Assembly (NCBI RefSeq): GCF_004379255.2
Contig: NC_056040.1
Location: forward strand, 186,001 to 250,000
Length of the DNA stretch: 64,000 nucleotides
Origin: Salvia splendens
Lineage: Eukaryota; Streptophyta; Magnoliopsida; Lamiales; Lamiaceae
Reading direction: 5' to 3'
Under the pieces are notes generated by a model. It was not told the origin of the DNA. It made no database searches and saw only the letters and a program-made list of their open reading frames with translations. Of this stretch, positions 11,416 through 23,797 are shown piece after piece. Each line of letters begins with the position of its first letter. Position 1 is the first letter of the stretch. A program made the translations under genes and the position numbers.

Positions 11416-11697
11416 GCCGGGAATGTTGTTTTTTTATGGGATTAATTCCAACAGGAACTTGTATATTGGTGGATTCTTGATTATGACTTCCATGGATGCT
11501 TTATTAGTTGTGTGTTGTGATTTGCTGATTTAGCTGCTAAAGTCCCAAACTTATTATTCTAACCAAACGAAAATTCGAGTTACAAACTGAGTTTTGTCTC
11601 ATCGTCAAAGCTGGCAAGGAAAGTTTGGGGCAATCATACTCAAACATAAAACATTAGTTGTGTTATATATTTTTATATTAAAACACCCACAATATGA

Positions 11698-12008
11698 TGT
11701 AACAACAGATGAGTAGATGACAATCCAAACTGTAATGCCAAGATATATTTTTTTATAAGATTTAGGAAATTTTTTAATGGTTTAAATAAAAAGATAATAA
11801 TGGAGTATAAAATACTACTATAAAATAGAAAATAAAGAGTAAAATAAGAGACTTAATAAAGTAAAATAGTTTAAATATTTTATTTTTATTATAAAAGACT
11901 TAATAAAGTTAAAAAAATTAGATCTTTTATTTTTTTATTATAAATAGTAAAATAGTAACACTAGCATAATACACAAAACCCACCTGAAAAGTTTCGGGAA
12001 GTCAATAA
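11698..12008. other. AT-rich spacer
   Basis: Low-complexity AT-rich DNA with repeated TAAAATAGT-like words follows the end of the duplicated block. An in-frame stop at 12006 limits the PPR reading frame on this side. No gene or clear element is seen. Confidence 0.5.
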
Positions 12009-12074
12009 TCAACGAGTTCGTTACTACCTCAGCTTCATCTCCCGCCAAATTCAAACTCCCCCAATTCCAACTCA

Positions 12075-13877
12075 GTTCGTCGCAAAAAATCGATTTCCCT
12101 CCTACAAAATTGCAGAAATCTCGATCAAATAGCTGCAATCCACACAAGCATCATAAAGAATGGCCAAGAGCATGACCATTTCGTCGTGTTCGAGCTTCTC
12201 CGAACTTGTTCCAGATTCGACGCCATTGATTACGCAGTCGAGGTTTTCCGTCGAACAAGGCAGCCGAATGTCTACGTTTACACCGCCATAATTGATGCTC
12301 TCGTCGCATGTGGGTCGTCCTACCACGCAATAAGCTCGTATGTCCACATGATTGAGAATTCCGTATATCCAGACAATTTTGTCGTTAATTCTGTGTTGAA
12401 GGCTTGTGCGCTAGAACTCAATTTACGGGTGGGTAAGCAGATACATTGCCATGGTTTAAAACTCGGACTGTGCTCGAATCGTCAGGTTAAACTGAAGCTG
12501 ATGGAGTTATACGGAATATGCGCAGAATTTGATGATATGCAGAAGGTGTTCGATGAAATGCCTCAAAGAGATGTTGTTGCTATGACAGTTATGATTTCCT
12601 CTTACTCCAAACATGGATTGGTTGAAAGGGCTCTTGCCGTTTTCGATTTGTTGAAGGTCCGGGATACAGTTTGCTGGACAGCAATGATTGATGGACTTGT
12701 AAGAAACGGAGAAATGAGCAAGTCATTGGAGTGTTTTAGGCGGATGCAGAGGGAAGGCGTTAGAGCTAATGAAGTCACAGCTGTCTGCATGCTATCCGCC
12801 TGCGCATATTTGGGAGCATTGGAGCTCGGAAAATGGGTTCATTCATACATTGAAAAGTATGCTATCAAGGTCAATCATTTTGTTGCTTCGGCATCGAGGT
12901 GTGGGAGCATCGAGGAGGCGGAGAGAGTGTTTGAGGAAGCGAAAGAGAAAGATGTGAGCACTTACAATTCCATGATTTCCGGCTTAGCGTTGAATGGGAA
13001 AACCATGGAAGCAGTTGCATTGTTTGGAAGAATGGTGAACCAAGGAATTAGGCCAACAAGCATTAGTTTAGTTGGTGTACTTAACGCTTGCAGTCATGGT
13101 GGTTTCGTGGATCTTGGGTTTAACTTCTTCAGAAGCATGCAAAATGTCTACGGATTTGAGCCAAGAGTCGAGCACTATGGATGCATAGTTGACCTATTAG
13201 GCCGGGCAGGAAAAGTGCACGAGGCTTATGAGTTTATTCAAGAAATGGGATGTGCACCGGATCATATAATCTTGAGTGCGTGCAAAGCTCATAAGGCATT
13301 TGAGTTGGGGGAAAAGGACGCAAAAGCTCTTCTAGATGATGATGGTGTGCAAAGATCTTGTGACCCTGGGACGTACATTTTGGTCTCTAACTTCTACTCG
13401 TCTTGAGGGAAATGGGACGAGACTCTGATGGTTCGTGAGGAGTTGAAGAAGAAGGGCATTGAGAAGGAGCCTGGGAGCAGCTCAATTGAAGTGGATGGCG
13501 AGATCCACTAGTTCCTCCTAGGCGACATAACTCATCCGCGAAAGGAAGAGATTTATGCAAAACTCAAAGAGATGGATGAGAGAGTGATCGGAGAGGGCTA
13601 TGATCCACAAGTGGAAGATGTGTTGCAAAACATGGGAGATCAAGAGAAGGAACTTGCTTTGGCCATACATAGCGAGAGGCTTGCTATATGCTACGGGCTT
13701 ATATCGACTAACGAGGGCTGCAGTTTGAGAGTGGTGAAGAATTTGAGAGTTTGCGATGATTGCCACACGATGATCAAGCTCATCTCGAAGGTGAGTGGCC
13801 GGAAGATTGTGATGAGGGATCGGAATAAGTTTCATCACTTCGAAAACGGGAGGTGTTCTTGTGGAGATTTTTGGTAG
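12075..13877 (+). pseudogene. DYW-class PPR protein gene, OTP80-like, decayed
   Basis: One frame runs from about 12075 (ISLLQNCRNLDQI) through PLS-type pentatricopeptide repeats, an E/E+ region (KGIEKEPGSSSIEV, GDITHPRKEEIY) and a DYW-type deaminase-like end (HSERLAICYGL, LRVCDDCHTMIKLIS, CSCGDFW). It is broken by TGA at 13404-13406 and TAG at 13509-13511, both in otherwise conserved positions. No in-frame ATG lies between the stop at 12006 and the conserved N-terminus. Small in-frame losses are visible: the usual second repeat helix before SRCGSIEEAERVF is short, and so is the stretch before LSACKAHK. Such proteins bind organelle RNA and specify C-to-U editing; Arabidopsis OTP80, which this resembles from memory, serves a chloroplast site. 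Because everything stays in one frame, decay looks recent. Confidence 0.85.
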
Positions 13878-15422
13878 AGGAAGGTTGATTCTTGAAGTTG
13901 TGGATTTGTATTAGAGCTTTGGTTGAATACCAATCTCTATCTCTCCTTCCACTTTATTAATATGATTGGTTATTGATGATTTCTTATGTCTTTTCAATAA
14001 TTGCACTTTCTCATGTCATTTTTCTGCAACAATGTGATTAAGTGGCAAGATAAAGCAAAGCCCATATGATTTAGTCTTACATTGCATGCTCTTTTATCTG
14101 AGCTAGGCATTTCATCTATCCTACAAAAAACTAGGTTAACATAAACACAAATATAGACAAAGGAATCACAGTAGTATTTTTTAGCATAAAAAATTACTGT
14201 ACTAGAAAAAAGATGCACCTATAACTCTATAAGATAGCTATAAAAATATGAATGCTCCTAATGTTGAGTTTCAAAAAATTTAAATTGCATGCTCGAACAT
14301 AACAAATTGCACGTTTATATTAGTTAATTTAGGTACTGTTAGGTAAGCAAGAATATATGTATTGTGTTTAGTTTATGAGATTAAATCTCATAACTTAATC
14401 CTACAATAACATGATAGTACAACTCATTATTGGTAGTTGACTTAAAAACCTAACTAAAAACTCTTTATTTATGTCATGGATAAGAGTTTAACCTAAAACT
14501 TAGTAGTATTAATAAAAATTGATCAAAACCATATCTTGGTAACAACGAAAAAATCAGAAACACAGTTTTAAGTTTCCCAAAGTGAGGAGGAACATTAAAA
14601 AGTTATGCAATAAGTATAGTGAATAATGCACTACTTATTTCACGTGTCATAATATTATTAACCTTTAATTGGAATTTAAAATTGAAATTAAAAAAATGAC
14701 GAGGCTCAAAATACTCTAGTCACGAGATATCCACTCGCACAAACCAAATTGGACCCGCAGATCCTTCCCCAATAGCCGCATCTCCAGCGACACGTGTCCT
14801 TGACTTGGTAGACCATCAGTATCTCTCTCTCTACACGCAAATCACAGTACTCCCTACGTTTCAACAATATAGTATTCCCTCCGTTATAAAAGAAAAGAAG
14901 ATACTTATTTTTTGGATAATATATAATTTTATTTTATGTATTAAGTGAAGAGAATAAAATAAAAAAATAAAAATTTATTTTAATAATAAATTATTTTAGA
15001 TGGGATAGATTAAAAAAAAGTGAGTTATCTTTTACAAACTAGCTACTAATAAAGTAAAATTAGTAAACATAGGGTGAATCAAAATCCATAACGCCGAAAG
15101 CACACGTGAATTGGGACACGTATGAAAAGCTTTTCATTTTTATAATTCATAAACCGCACCCACTTTTCCAAATTAGAAGAATAAATTATGCACCTAAACA
15201 AGTGGAGTATTGTCAATCCTCAATAATTGGAAAAGTAAAAACCACAGCAGTAACCTGTCAAAAAAAAGCAGTTGAATACAGAAACTACCAATAATTAGAA
15301 GTAATATTATAGCATAAGGTTTTGATTAGTTGTTGAAAGCTTCGAGTGACAGTACTGAGTGAAGTAGGAACCAAGATAGAAGAGTTAAAGAGCTGCCTAA
15401 CTCGGTAGATGGCTCAGATCAG
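13878..15422. other. Intergenic, with MITE-like remnants
   Basis: Mostly AT-rich. Around 14865-15050 there are CTCCCTACGTT and TTCCCTCCGTTATAAAAG words followed by AT-rich sequence, resembling degraded Stowaway-type ends, but no complete pair of termini is present. A CACGTG-like G-box motif occurs at about 14641 and again near 15102. No gene is seen. Confidence 0.4.
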
Positions 15423-16243
15423 CTAAGCAGCCACGCCGCCGCCGCACTTGTTAGCAGGAGAGCAGATTAGCCAAACGTTGCCGTATGGGTCCTTCACCTT
15501 GCCCGCGCGTCCACCGCAGCACGCGCCTTCACCTTCCACCACTTCGTCGTCGGAAACGGCGCCGGCGCCAACCGCCTGCGCGATGGCAGCTTCAACTGCT
15601 TCGGTCTCCAGGCAGAAAACACCGCTCACAGCAGATTTCACTCTGACCAAATTTTAATACATCTTCAGCTTAATTAGTATTTGCCATAGTTTATTTATAT
15701 AAAAAAATGCAAAAGTATCAAATAAATTTGTGAATCCGGCGTTCAAAAAACAGATATTATGAAACAGATAAAAGGTGGAGTACGTAGTAGAACACAAATA
15801 TCATACGCTGAAAAAAAAGGTAACTATTCGAGTATCAACTAGAATACATAAGCAGAGAGAAACGCGAGAAATCACGAAAATCTATCACATAATCAACGAG
15901 TCAAGGGAGAAAACGAAGAACGAAACAGAGTAACATTCATCACACCAACAGATCTACGCAAAAACAGGAGGAAACAAGTGATCAAAAATACGCACGGAGA
16001 GTCGTCGGAGAGGTCTGAAACAACGAAAATAGAGGATCCAATCTTCAGCTCAGCAGAGCGAATGAGAGGCAGCTCCTGCTCCGCCTTCCTCTTCGGATCG
16101 TTCACTCGGCTCAACTCCTCAGCTCCAAACGCCGCCTTGTAGAACTGCACGGCTTCGTTCGCCTTCGGACCCTCCACCACCAGCCACGACTTCACCGCCG
16201 TGAACACCACCGGAGATGAAACTGCATGTGTCTCTTGCGCCAT
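15423..16243 (-). CDS. Glyoxalase-fold (VOC) protein, At5g48480-like
   Basis: Two exons on the minus strand, 16243-15996 and 15642-15423, give 155 residues. The donor CC/GTGCGT and acceptor GGTCAG/A keep the frame (SDDSP then VKSAVSG); a donor four bases further on, GC/GTATTT, would break it. Exon 1 starts MAQETHAVSSPVVFTAVKSW and carries the VOC beta-strand pattern (AVQFYKAAFGAEEL, KIGSSIFVVSD). Exon 2 has the second half, FCLETEAVEAAIAQAV and KVKDPYGNVWLIC. The fold is that of glyoxalase I and dioxygenases, but relatives of this short plant form have no established substrate. A Gly/Cys-rich end (NKCGGGVAA) is visible. It is GC-rich compared with its surroundings. Confidence 0.88.
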
Positions 16244-16754
16244 TCTGAAAGTGTTAAAACCCTAAGAGAGAGAAAATGTGAATTTTTCGTGTGTGGAGGG
16301 AGCACGTAGAGAGAGAAAGAGAGCCTGAATATGAATGTACGTTTAAGTGTGTGGGGTAAAAAGGGATCATTCCGGTATTAAATAATTGTATATTTCAGAA
16401 TTGGCCCCCAAATTTTGTTTTATTTGCAAAATCACCCACTGTAACTCTCGTGTCACTGCTTTAGCCAATGATTTTACATTAAAAATTTCTACTCAATATT
16501 TTTATTTTAGAGAATGAAATTTCTACTATTCGAGAGCACTCTTTATCTGTAGTGACAGAATAATTTTGTAGGCTTTTTAGAGATTTAGAAATAAAAAAAA
16601 GGACTAAATACAAATATTACAAACTGAATTTTTTTTATTGGATGAAAAAAAGTCTGCATAAAATGAAATGAAGAATACTCCACAAAAGTACTACTGCTGA
16701 AGTGAATTTAAATTGTTGTATGTAGCCCAATAATACAAAATGAAATACTCATAA
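16244..16754. other. Glyoxalase-gene promoter side and spacer
   Basis: The 5' leader of the minus-strand gene with GA-rich tracts (16264-16326), then AT-rich spacer up to the Harbinger terminus. No gene is seen. Confidence 0.4.
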
Positions 16755-16923
16755 TAGCATCCCCATCCTTATTCTTGCCAACGAGCAATGATGTGGGCCC
16801 AAACCCACTTTTCCAAAAAAATTAAAAATTACATAATCAAAATCCTAAAAATTAAAAAGTACATAATTAAAATCATAAAAATTAAAAAATACATAATTAA
16901 ATTCATAAAATTAAAAAAAGCAA

Positions 16924-18208
16924 CTACTCGTGGCCGAATTTCGCCCAAATGTGTTTGATTAGGTCTTCCTGCAGCTCAATGTGGCATGGGGTATCGCGCA
17001 TTGTGTTCCTTGTTTCGATCCTCTCGCCCACCGTCATATGCACACCTCGGCGTGGGGAGACCTCGCGGTTGAGCTTCCAGCTTCATCCTCGTCGTAAAAG
17101 CTAGCCGTCATCGGTCCTTCGTCAGCTATAATCATGTTGTGCGAGATAATACACGTGTACATGATGTCAGCGATATTTTTCACGTACCACAGCCGAGACG
17201 GAGTCTTCACAATGTTGAATCGGGCTTGAAGGACCCCAAAAGCTCTTTCGACGTCTTTCCGAGCGGACTCTTGACGCTGCGCAAAAAGAACCCGTCTCGG
17301 GTCTTACGGGTTGCTGAGCGTCTTCACGAAAGTCGACCACCTTGGATAGATACCATCGGCGAGATAGTAATCCATGTGGTATGCATTTCCGTTGACGGTG
17401 AAGTCGATCGCCGGTGCTACACCATTCAAAACATCATTGAAGAGTGGTGAAGATAGAGCACGTTAAAGTCGTTGTTGGATCCGGCAATACCAAAATATGC
17501 ATGTCAAATCCATAGGCGGTAGTCGGCGACTGCTTCAAGGATAAGTGTTGGGCCGCCGCCTTTATGGCCGCTTAAGTGTTGCCACCTCCAAGCAGTCGGA
17601 CAATTCTTCCACCTCCAATGCATGCAGTCAATGCTGCCAAGCATACCGGGAAAAACATGGACTGTTTCGTGAAGACGAAGCAACAGTTGGCAATCATCGG
17701 TGGTGGGTGCCCGAAGGAATTCCTCACCGAAAGCTGAACGAACGCCGCCGCAAAATTTTTTAAGGCAAAGGATTCCAGTTGACTCACCGACATGCAAATA
17801 CCCGTCGAAGAGGTCAGCCGTTTGCCCAGTAGCAAGTTTTCGGATGGCACACGTACACTTCTGCAACGTCGAGAGACTTTGCCGACCGGTTGCGTCTGTA
17901 CTTGTTTGAAAGTATTCAACACGAGCGGATAATGTGTTGACAATACGCATAAACAAGCATTTTGACATGCGAAAACGGCGCCGAAAGTAATCTTCCGGAA
18001 ACCGCTGCTGGTCGGAAAAATAGTCGGCATCGAGCCTTTCATTGGCCCCATCCCGGTCACGATGGATGTAGCGGCGAGTTGATCTAGTTGGTCAAGGAGG
18101 AGGGGCGGGGGTATTCGCGGTGACATAGGCTTCATAGGCGGCACGATATTGTTCATAGTATTCTTGTTCTTCGCGCTCCGCTTCCGCAATGAGATTGGTG
18201 AAATCCAT
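16924..18208 (-). pseudogene. Harbinger transposase (DDE_Tnp_4), broken
   Basis: Read from ATG at 18208 the frame starts MDFTNLIAEAEREEQEYYEQ, has a stop after the Pro run near 18100, resumes with the conserved RRYIHRDRD and DYFRRRFRMSKCLF blocks, and contains the catalytic core: the first Asp in GMLGSIDCMHWRW, the second in GIAGSNNDFNVL, and Glu in KDVERAFGVLQARF. Further stops follow LWI and near SNP, and there is at least one frameshift before ILNGVAPAIDF-like sequence. The frame ends with TAG at 16924. In an active element this nuclease would cut at the terminal repeats together with the accessory protein. This copy cannot encode a full enzyme. Confidence 0.88.
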
Positions 18209-18748
18209 TTGAGAGGGTTTGAGTGAGAGAGGAAGATGTATATAAGTTGTATGAAAATATTTGAATGAGAGATGAATGGGAGATGATTTGATGTGAAAAA
18301 TGGATGATAAATGTGTGTATTTATAGATGATTTTGGGAATAAAAAAATAAAAAAAATTCTAGAAAAACGGTAAAAAACGGCCATATTTTTTTGGAATCTG
18401 AACGCGTCACGTCAGCTGCTCGCTGTCACGGACGTGCTCGATGCATTGAGCAGCGCCGCGCCAGCGACAAGAGAGCAGCGGCCAGCGACTCTTTATCAGA
18501 TTTTAATTAAAAAATCCGATTAAAAATAAAAATAAAAAATATTTTCCCACTTCCCAAAAAATTATATCCGTTTTCTCCCAACTTTTAATTTATTTTTCAA
18601 TTTTTTTCCCCAAAAATTCACATTTTCATCTATAAATACCCCCACTTCCACACAAAAAATTTCACACCGCACTACACAATTCTCATCTAAATTCTCTCAT
18701 TTCCATTCTTACAATTCTCAATCTTTCTTTCACTATTACAACAAAAAA

Positions 18749-19707
18749 ATGTCCGGCTCCGGCGATCACCCATCTGACTCCCACGGTTGGAACCATGAAT
18801 GGTTCGGCTCGTAACCATTTCCTAGTCCGGAAACGGAATTTTCGGCCCCTCCTCAAACCCAAAGTTCGCAAGCTCCGGGTGGCTATCCGCCTTACCCGGT
18901 GGACGACCAAGATGCCCCCCGATGGGAAATACGGGTGGGCACCCGAACCACCCATACCTAGAGCGGGAGCTCTCAAACTCCTCATCTTCCTACTCGTGGT
19001 GTCCGCACCCCGTATACTCCGTGGGAGATGGATCAATTATTCAAAGCGTTTTTGTCTATCTCTGAAGATCTGGAGATTGACACAAACCAATCCGGGGACC
19101 ATTTTTGGTGGCGCGTCTGTCGCCGGTAAACCGACCGTCTGGAACAATCGAGCGCAACGAGAGTATGGTACGCAATGTCATATACAGAGCCAACGAATAA
19201 ATCTAAAAGTTCCGGGGGTATTACCTCCAGGAAGAGCGGTCGGCGTGGAGCGGCAGAAACGAGGTCGACATCATCAGTGCCGCGTTGGCGACCTACCAAT
19301 CCCAACACTACATACCGTTCAAGTACCTCAATGTTTTGCAGGAGGTACGTGTGCATCTGAAGTATATGGGAGGCGTATCATCCTCCTCTAGCTCCTCCAG
19401 AAAACGGTCGAGGTCGGTATCCCTATCCGACGGCGGCTCCGATGAGGTGTCCACCCAGCTCGCCGGAGCTAACTTGGGTAGCCCCGACGCCGGCCCGAGT
19501 AGTTCCCAACGCCGACCGCAAGGAAGGAAGAAGTCGACGACCAACCGCCGTCGCGCCGCGACTCCATCCGCCCCCGATCCCGCTCCTGCTCCTTTTGTGC
19601 CACCTCAACCCCCCACCAACTCGTTGTGGGGGGTTTTGGCTCAACTCAATTTGGCCGATAGGTCAACTATGACCCCCGAGCAACTTCGATCGCATGTGTG
19701 GCAATGA
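18749..19707 (+). pseudogene. Harbinger ORF1 (Myb/SANT-like accessory protein), broken
   Basis: From ATG at 18749 the frame begins MSGSGDHPSDSHGW. It meets stops at about 18812 and further on, and shifts frame at least once. The SANT/trihelix-like core is recognisable as YTPWEMDQLFKAFLSISED, then ERSAWSGRNEVDIISAALA and YIPFKYLNVLQEVR. After it come a Ser/Arg-rich linker and a Pro-rich tail ending PEQLRSHVWQ at 19707. The last 140 residues (19285-19707) are open. In this superfamily the protein binds terminal DNA and helps bring the transposase to the nucleus. It sits head to head with the transposase about 540 bp away. Confidence 0.78.
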
Positions 19708-20107
19708 TACGGGGTCTTCAAAGAACATTGGGGGTAGAGCCGGATGAATAGTCTTCCACCGGGGTATTTTAGCCTTTAATTATGTAATTTTTATTTTTTA
19801 GGAGTTTAATTATGTAATTTTTAATTTTTAGGATTTTAATTATGTAATTTTTAATTATTAGAATTTTAATTATGTAGTTTTTATTTTTTTTATAATTTGT
19901 AATAGTATTTCGGGTAATTTTAATGCATTTTAGTATTGTGAAAATGTTTTTATTTAAATTGAATAATAGAATGGTGAGACCCTTGAGCTTGTCCTTACGG
20001 AAGAGCACGGATGTGGGTGTTATACTCTCGCCTAAGGATAGGGAGTAAAAGTGGATCCGGGCTCACATCTGTGCTCGTTGGCAAGAGCACGGATGAGGAT
20101 GCTCTTA

Positions 20108-20633
20108 TTTATATTTGTAGAGTTAGAGAACTTAATGGAGACTTTTTTTTGGTTTATTCATGACTATTTCTTCCTTTCTCTCTATTTCTAGATAACTGTA
20201 GCATTAAATTTAAATAAAAATAGAAAATCCTTTACAAATATTTGATTTATTTCCATTGGTTTTTTCAAATTTCATTGTCTACAAGTCAACTTCGTTGCCT
20301 AAATCGAAGAAAGATCAAGTTATAACTTTTTCTATAAATCGTTCCTCAAAATATCTTATCACTTGATGATTATTCATATCCTCGCGACAATCAAGTAAGC
20401 CTACCATACCCAGAACACATGGCATCACTTGAGAAAGTCGAAACTTATACTCCATCAATTTCTATATAAAATTAGATCACTAGAGTCTATACATAAAGAA
20501 TATCAAGTGAGGATAAAGCTAGAAAAAAACAAAGCAAAACCTCTATTTACTCTCTGCAGCTATACTTGTTGAACTACACTATCACTGTGGCGTGGCGAGG
20601 TGGGACTATGCAAAATTAAAACGAGCAGTTACC
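20108..20633. other. Intergenic between Harbinger element and BASS1
   Basis: AT-rich DNA plus the likely BASS1 3'UTR near 20560-20633. No gene or repeat is seen. Confidence 0.4.
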
Positions 20634-23175
20634 TCAGGCACTGGCAGGCGAACCAGTCCGTGGGACTAGGCATGTCAGCATGTCTCTGATTCTGTACCCG
20701 TTACCCCAGAAGGAGGCGAGGCAGAGGCCCATGATGGCCATGGCAACAACAGAGCAAGCTGGGGGCACGGCTTGGGTGCTTCCGAGAAACTGAGTTGCAA
20801 GAAGGCCTGCTAGGGTCGAGCTCTGCATTCCTGTGCACAATGATATTGTTCTGCAAACTTCTTCTTCTAACCTGATGACCAACAATTTATGGAGTATATC
20901 AGCCTCCAGCATATATGAGTATGACTCGAAATCAAAATTTGGTGTTCAAGCATATAGTTGATTATGTGTTACTCTTTCTACATTTAGTCCTAATGTTCGA
21001 GCATATGCACAGTGCAGAGTTCGAATTCAAGATTTGGAGTAGAGTGTGATATAGTTTACGTGCTACTCTTTCTACTTCACCTAGTCCTAGTGCTAACTTA
21101 TACACTGAATTTTATCCAAGAAACGCCAGAATTTTGTTGAACATCTCTCTTCAAAAACTTATTCTGAGTTTTTTTTTTGCTGTTTATGGTGAATTTCATG
21201 ACAATAGGATTGGTTTTTTGTGTGATATGAAGTTGGTGGTGGAAACTAAACGAGCTGAGAGAAGACAGGGTTGGATATCATGGTGGTGTAGTCTAACACA
21301 ATGAGCTAAATCTTGTCTTGAACTCAAAGCGCGAGGAAACAAACTACAGCTAAAGAGGTTAGAAAAAATTTGCCCAAACTTAGCATATATTTGATCAAAA
21401 TCTGAATTATAGTGTCCCATCTGCCTCGTGTCATGTAAAGACATTGCAATATAGGTAAAGTTTTCCGAGTTACTTGCCTGAGATGTTGAATCTTGGTGGC
21501 CCAATATCCCAAGGTAAACGCAACTGCATGAAACGCCAGCACTGGACCAACCAATCTCAGCCCCTCAGCTGAAAGGATTTGGCTCCTATTTATGGCAAGA
21601 GGACTTCCAATGCACAATGAAGTGCAGACCATCGCGACAAATGGCATCACGGGTTGCAGAACGGATACAACGGGTTTGGCATAAGTGTTCAGCGCCAAGC
21701 CAAGAGCAATAGGAGCAAGAACCACCTGAAAGAAAAGGGCAAAAAATCACAAGATTAATAACTCAAGACAACATTACAGTTTGGTAATCAAAATCACCGG
21801 CCAACTGTTCTAATTGCTTAGCACCTGCAAAATCGACTTTGACATTGCCACAGCATCGACTGGGACAACAGAGCCAATAAGAAGGCCAGTTAAAAGAGGA
21901 GTGACGAGAACAGAGGCAATGGTCGAGGAGCTGGTCAAGAGGATGCTCAAGGCCACATCTCCCTTGCTCAAGAAGCTGGCATAGCTAGACAGCTGTGCCC
22001 CTGAAACACACGCCATCAAAACGAAACCAGCATAGAACATCGGGGACATCCCAAAGGCACGTGCGATGAACACACCAAGGGCAGGCTTCAAAACATATTG
22101 AGCTATAAATCCAACGGATAGTGGTAAAGGTCTGCACACAAGACAAACACATAGGTGTATTCACATGCTAGTTTAATCCAAATGCAACCAAATTTGAGGT
22201 GTACTAAAGTAAACCTCTTAAAAGCTAGGGCAAAATCATCAATGGAGAGTCGAATCCCAATAGACAACATGATTCCTCCAAGTGCAGGAGCGTACAGTTC
22301 TCGCGACACCCTGCACGTTCCTCTATCGTTTACAAGAAAACAGAGAGATATACACAACTTTAAGAAAGCATTAAATTTATGTAATGTTCAATAACAAGAA
22401 TCCAAGTTTCCTCAAACAAGAAACAGATTGAAGCTGAAACAGTTCACAGTGTATGAATTGAAGCTGTGCGTGTGAGCAAACCCTACCAAACAAAAATAAG
22501 AGTAACTTAATTCGATAGAATCACTGTCAGAGTAGTTATGAACTGGCATAAAGGAAACTTGTCAGTAAAATAACGAACTACACTCAATCTAAGATATTTT
22601 AACTCAGCAACAACAAAAAAAAAAAAGTTAAAAAAATTCTTCATGCTTCAAAACCGAAAACCAATCATTGATTAATCTAAAATAATCAACCAAAAAGGTT
22701 CGAAATGAGCTTCCGCCTGAGCAAATTCACAAACACATGATCAACAACATTCAACACTATCCTAGCAAAATTAAATCCCTATTAAAATAAAAGATCCTCA
22801 CCAAGTGAACGTCGATGGCTTCCAAAGGGCGGAGACGGCGGTGAGAGCCACGACGACCGGCAGCAGCGCCGACAAAGCCTGAGAGCCATCGGATTTATCC
22901 TCCGCCGTAATCGTGTTCTCGGCGCCGAATGAAAGCAGCGTGGAATTTCCCTCACGTTTGTGCAGCCCAACCCTCCCTATGAAGGGAGACGAAGTTGAGC
23001 AACCGACGGCGATCAAAGAGCCACGTTTGACGTCTCGGTAGTTTCGCGAAATTGCGTTTGGAATCGGAGAAAAGGAATTGGCTTTTACGGGAATTGAGCT
23101 CTTGGAGGCGGAAATATGGCGGAGAAGCAGAGTTTTGGGGGTGGTTTGGAGCGAGAGGCTTGGAATTTGGGACAT
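20634..23175 (-). CDS. BASS1: Sodium/metabolite cotransporter BASS1-like, chloroplastic
   Basis: Five minus-strand exons, 23175-22802, 22310-22215, 22131-21825, 21725-21478 and 20871-20634, join in frame to 420 residues. Residues 1 to about 95 are a Ser/Arg-rich plastid transit region. The rest is the bile acid:sodium symporter fold of eight to ten membrane helices, with YAPALGGIMLSIGIRLSIDDF, GFIAQYVLKPALG, ACVSGAQLSSYASFLSKGDVALS, PLLTGLLIGSVVPVDAVAMS, MVCTSLCIGSPLAINRSQIL and RTISLCTGMQSSTLAGLLA. The family sits in the plastid envelope and moves organic acids with sodium; the substrate of BASS1 is not established. Intron 4 has a GC donor (CTCAG/GCAAGTA): the GT donor four bases on would break the frame. 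The gene is otherwise canonical. Confidence 0.93.
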
Positions 23176-23797
23176 TGCTTGCTCGCCGGAGATAACTTGG
23201 CGTTTTCCGGCGAGTTTTGGACGGCGGCGGAGGAGGTGATAAGATGATAAAATAAAGTGTATTCGAAAATAATAATAATAACAACATAAACAATAAATTT
23301 ATTCACGTTTTGCTGTCTCGTTTTAATTTGGAAGCTGATTGGCTGCAGTCTAAAAATTCTACATATATTCCTAGTAGTTGATCTATTGCTCAATTCTCGA
23401 AACTTCTTTAGTGTGAATACTACTAGGAGTATATTTATGATTTCATATGACTACATGTTTTGCTTCAATATTGTATTTTGAAATACAATAAATTCAAAAA
23501 CTAATAGAACTAGGCTTTAATTTAGGAGTAGTTTTAATAATTTATTGGTTAAAATATCTTAGGTTGATACGTATTAACCTTGGGCATGCATATCAATGCA
23601 TAACTTTTGTGTTTTATTAATTAAGTTAGAGAAAATATATTTATATATATATGCATAAAAATACAGTTCCTAGGGGACAAGTCCCAAGGCTAATACTCTA
23701 CATGAAATAGCTAGGTATATAAATTTTTATATATATTTGATCTATCATTAAAATGTTCACAATTGTTCACATTAACAAAATATGATAAAAAATAATA
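23176..23797. other. BASS1 upstream region and spacer
   Basis: 5' leader and promoter side of BASS1, then AT-rich DNA with short microsatellite-like TATATA runs near 23636-23650. No gene is seen. Confidence 0.4.

Larger units (their letters stand above)
7190..11697. repeat. Tandem segmental duplication, copy 2 (FRL3 + psaL)
   Basis: This is the direct repeat of 1195-6165. Coding exons of both genes are nearly identical to copy 1. This copy lacks the hAT MITE and the 45-bp coding duplication, so at those two places it is the simpler state. Confidence 0.93.
16755..20104. mobile_element. PIF/Harbinger DNA transposon, full length but decayed
   Basis: The termini are about 48-bp imperfect inverted repeats: 5' TAGCATCCCCATCC, then CTTGCCAACGAGCA; 3', read inverted, GAGCATCCTCATCC, then CTTGCCAACGAGCA. 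Inside are two divergent genes, as usual in this superfamily: a transposase on the minus strand and a Myb/SANT-like accessory protein on the plus strand. The expected 3-bp target duplication is not clean (TAA on one side, TTA on the other). Terminal AT-rich stretches carry repeated TTAATTATGTAATTTTTA words at 19775-19890. Confidence 0.88.

Noticed and set aside
13404..13511. PPR stops as readthrough or edited codons
   Set aside because: There is no basis for such recoding of a nuclear angiosperm gene, and the start codon is missing too.
18683..19036. Minus-strand 117-codon frame over Harbinger ORF1
   Set aside because: It is antisense to the recognisable SANT-like protein.
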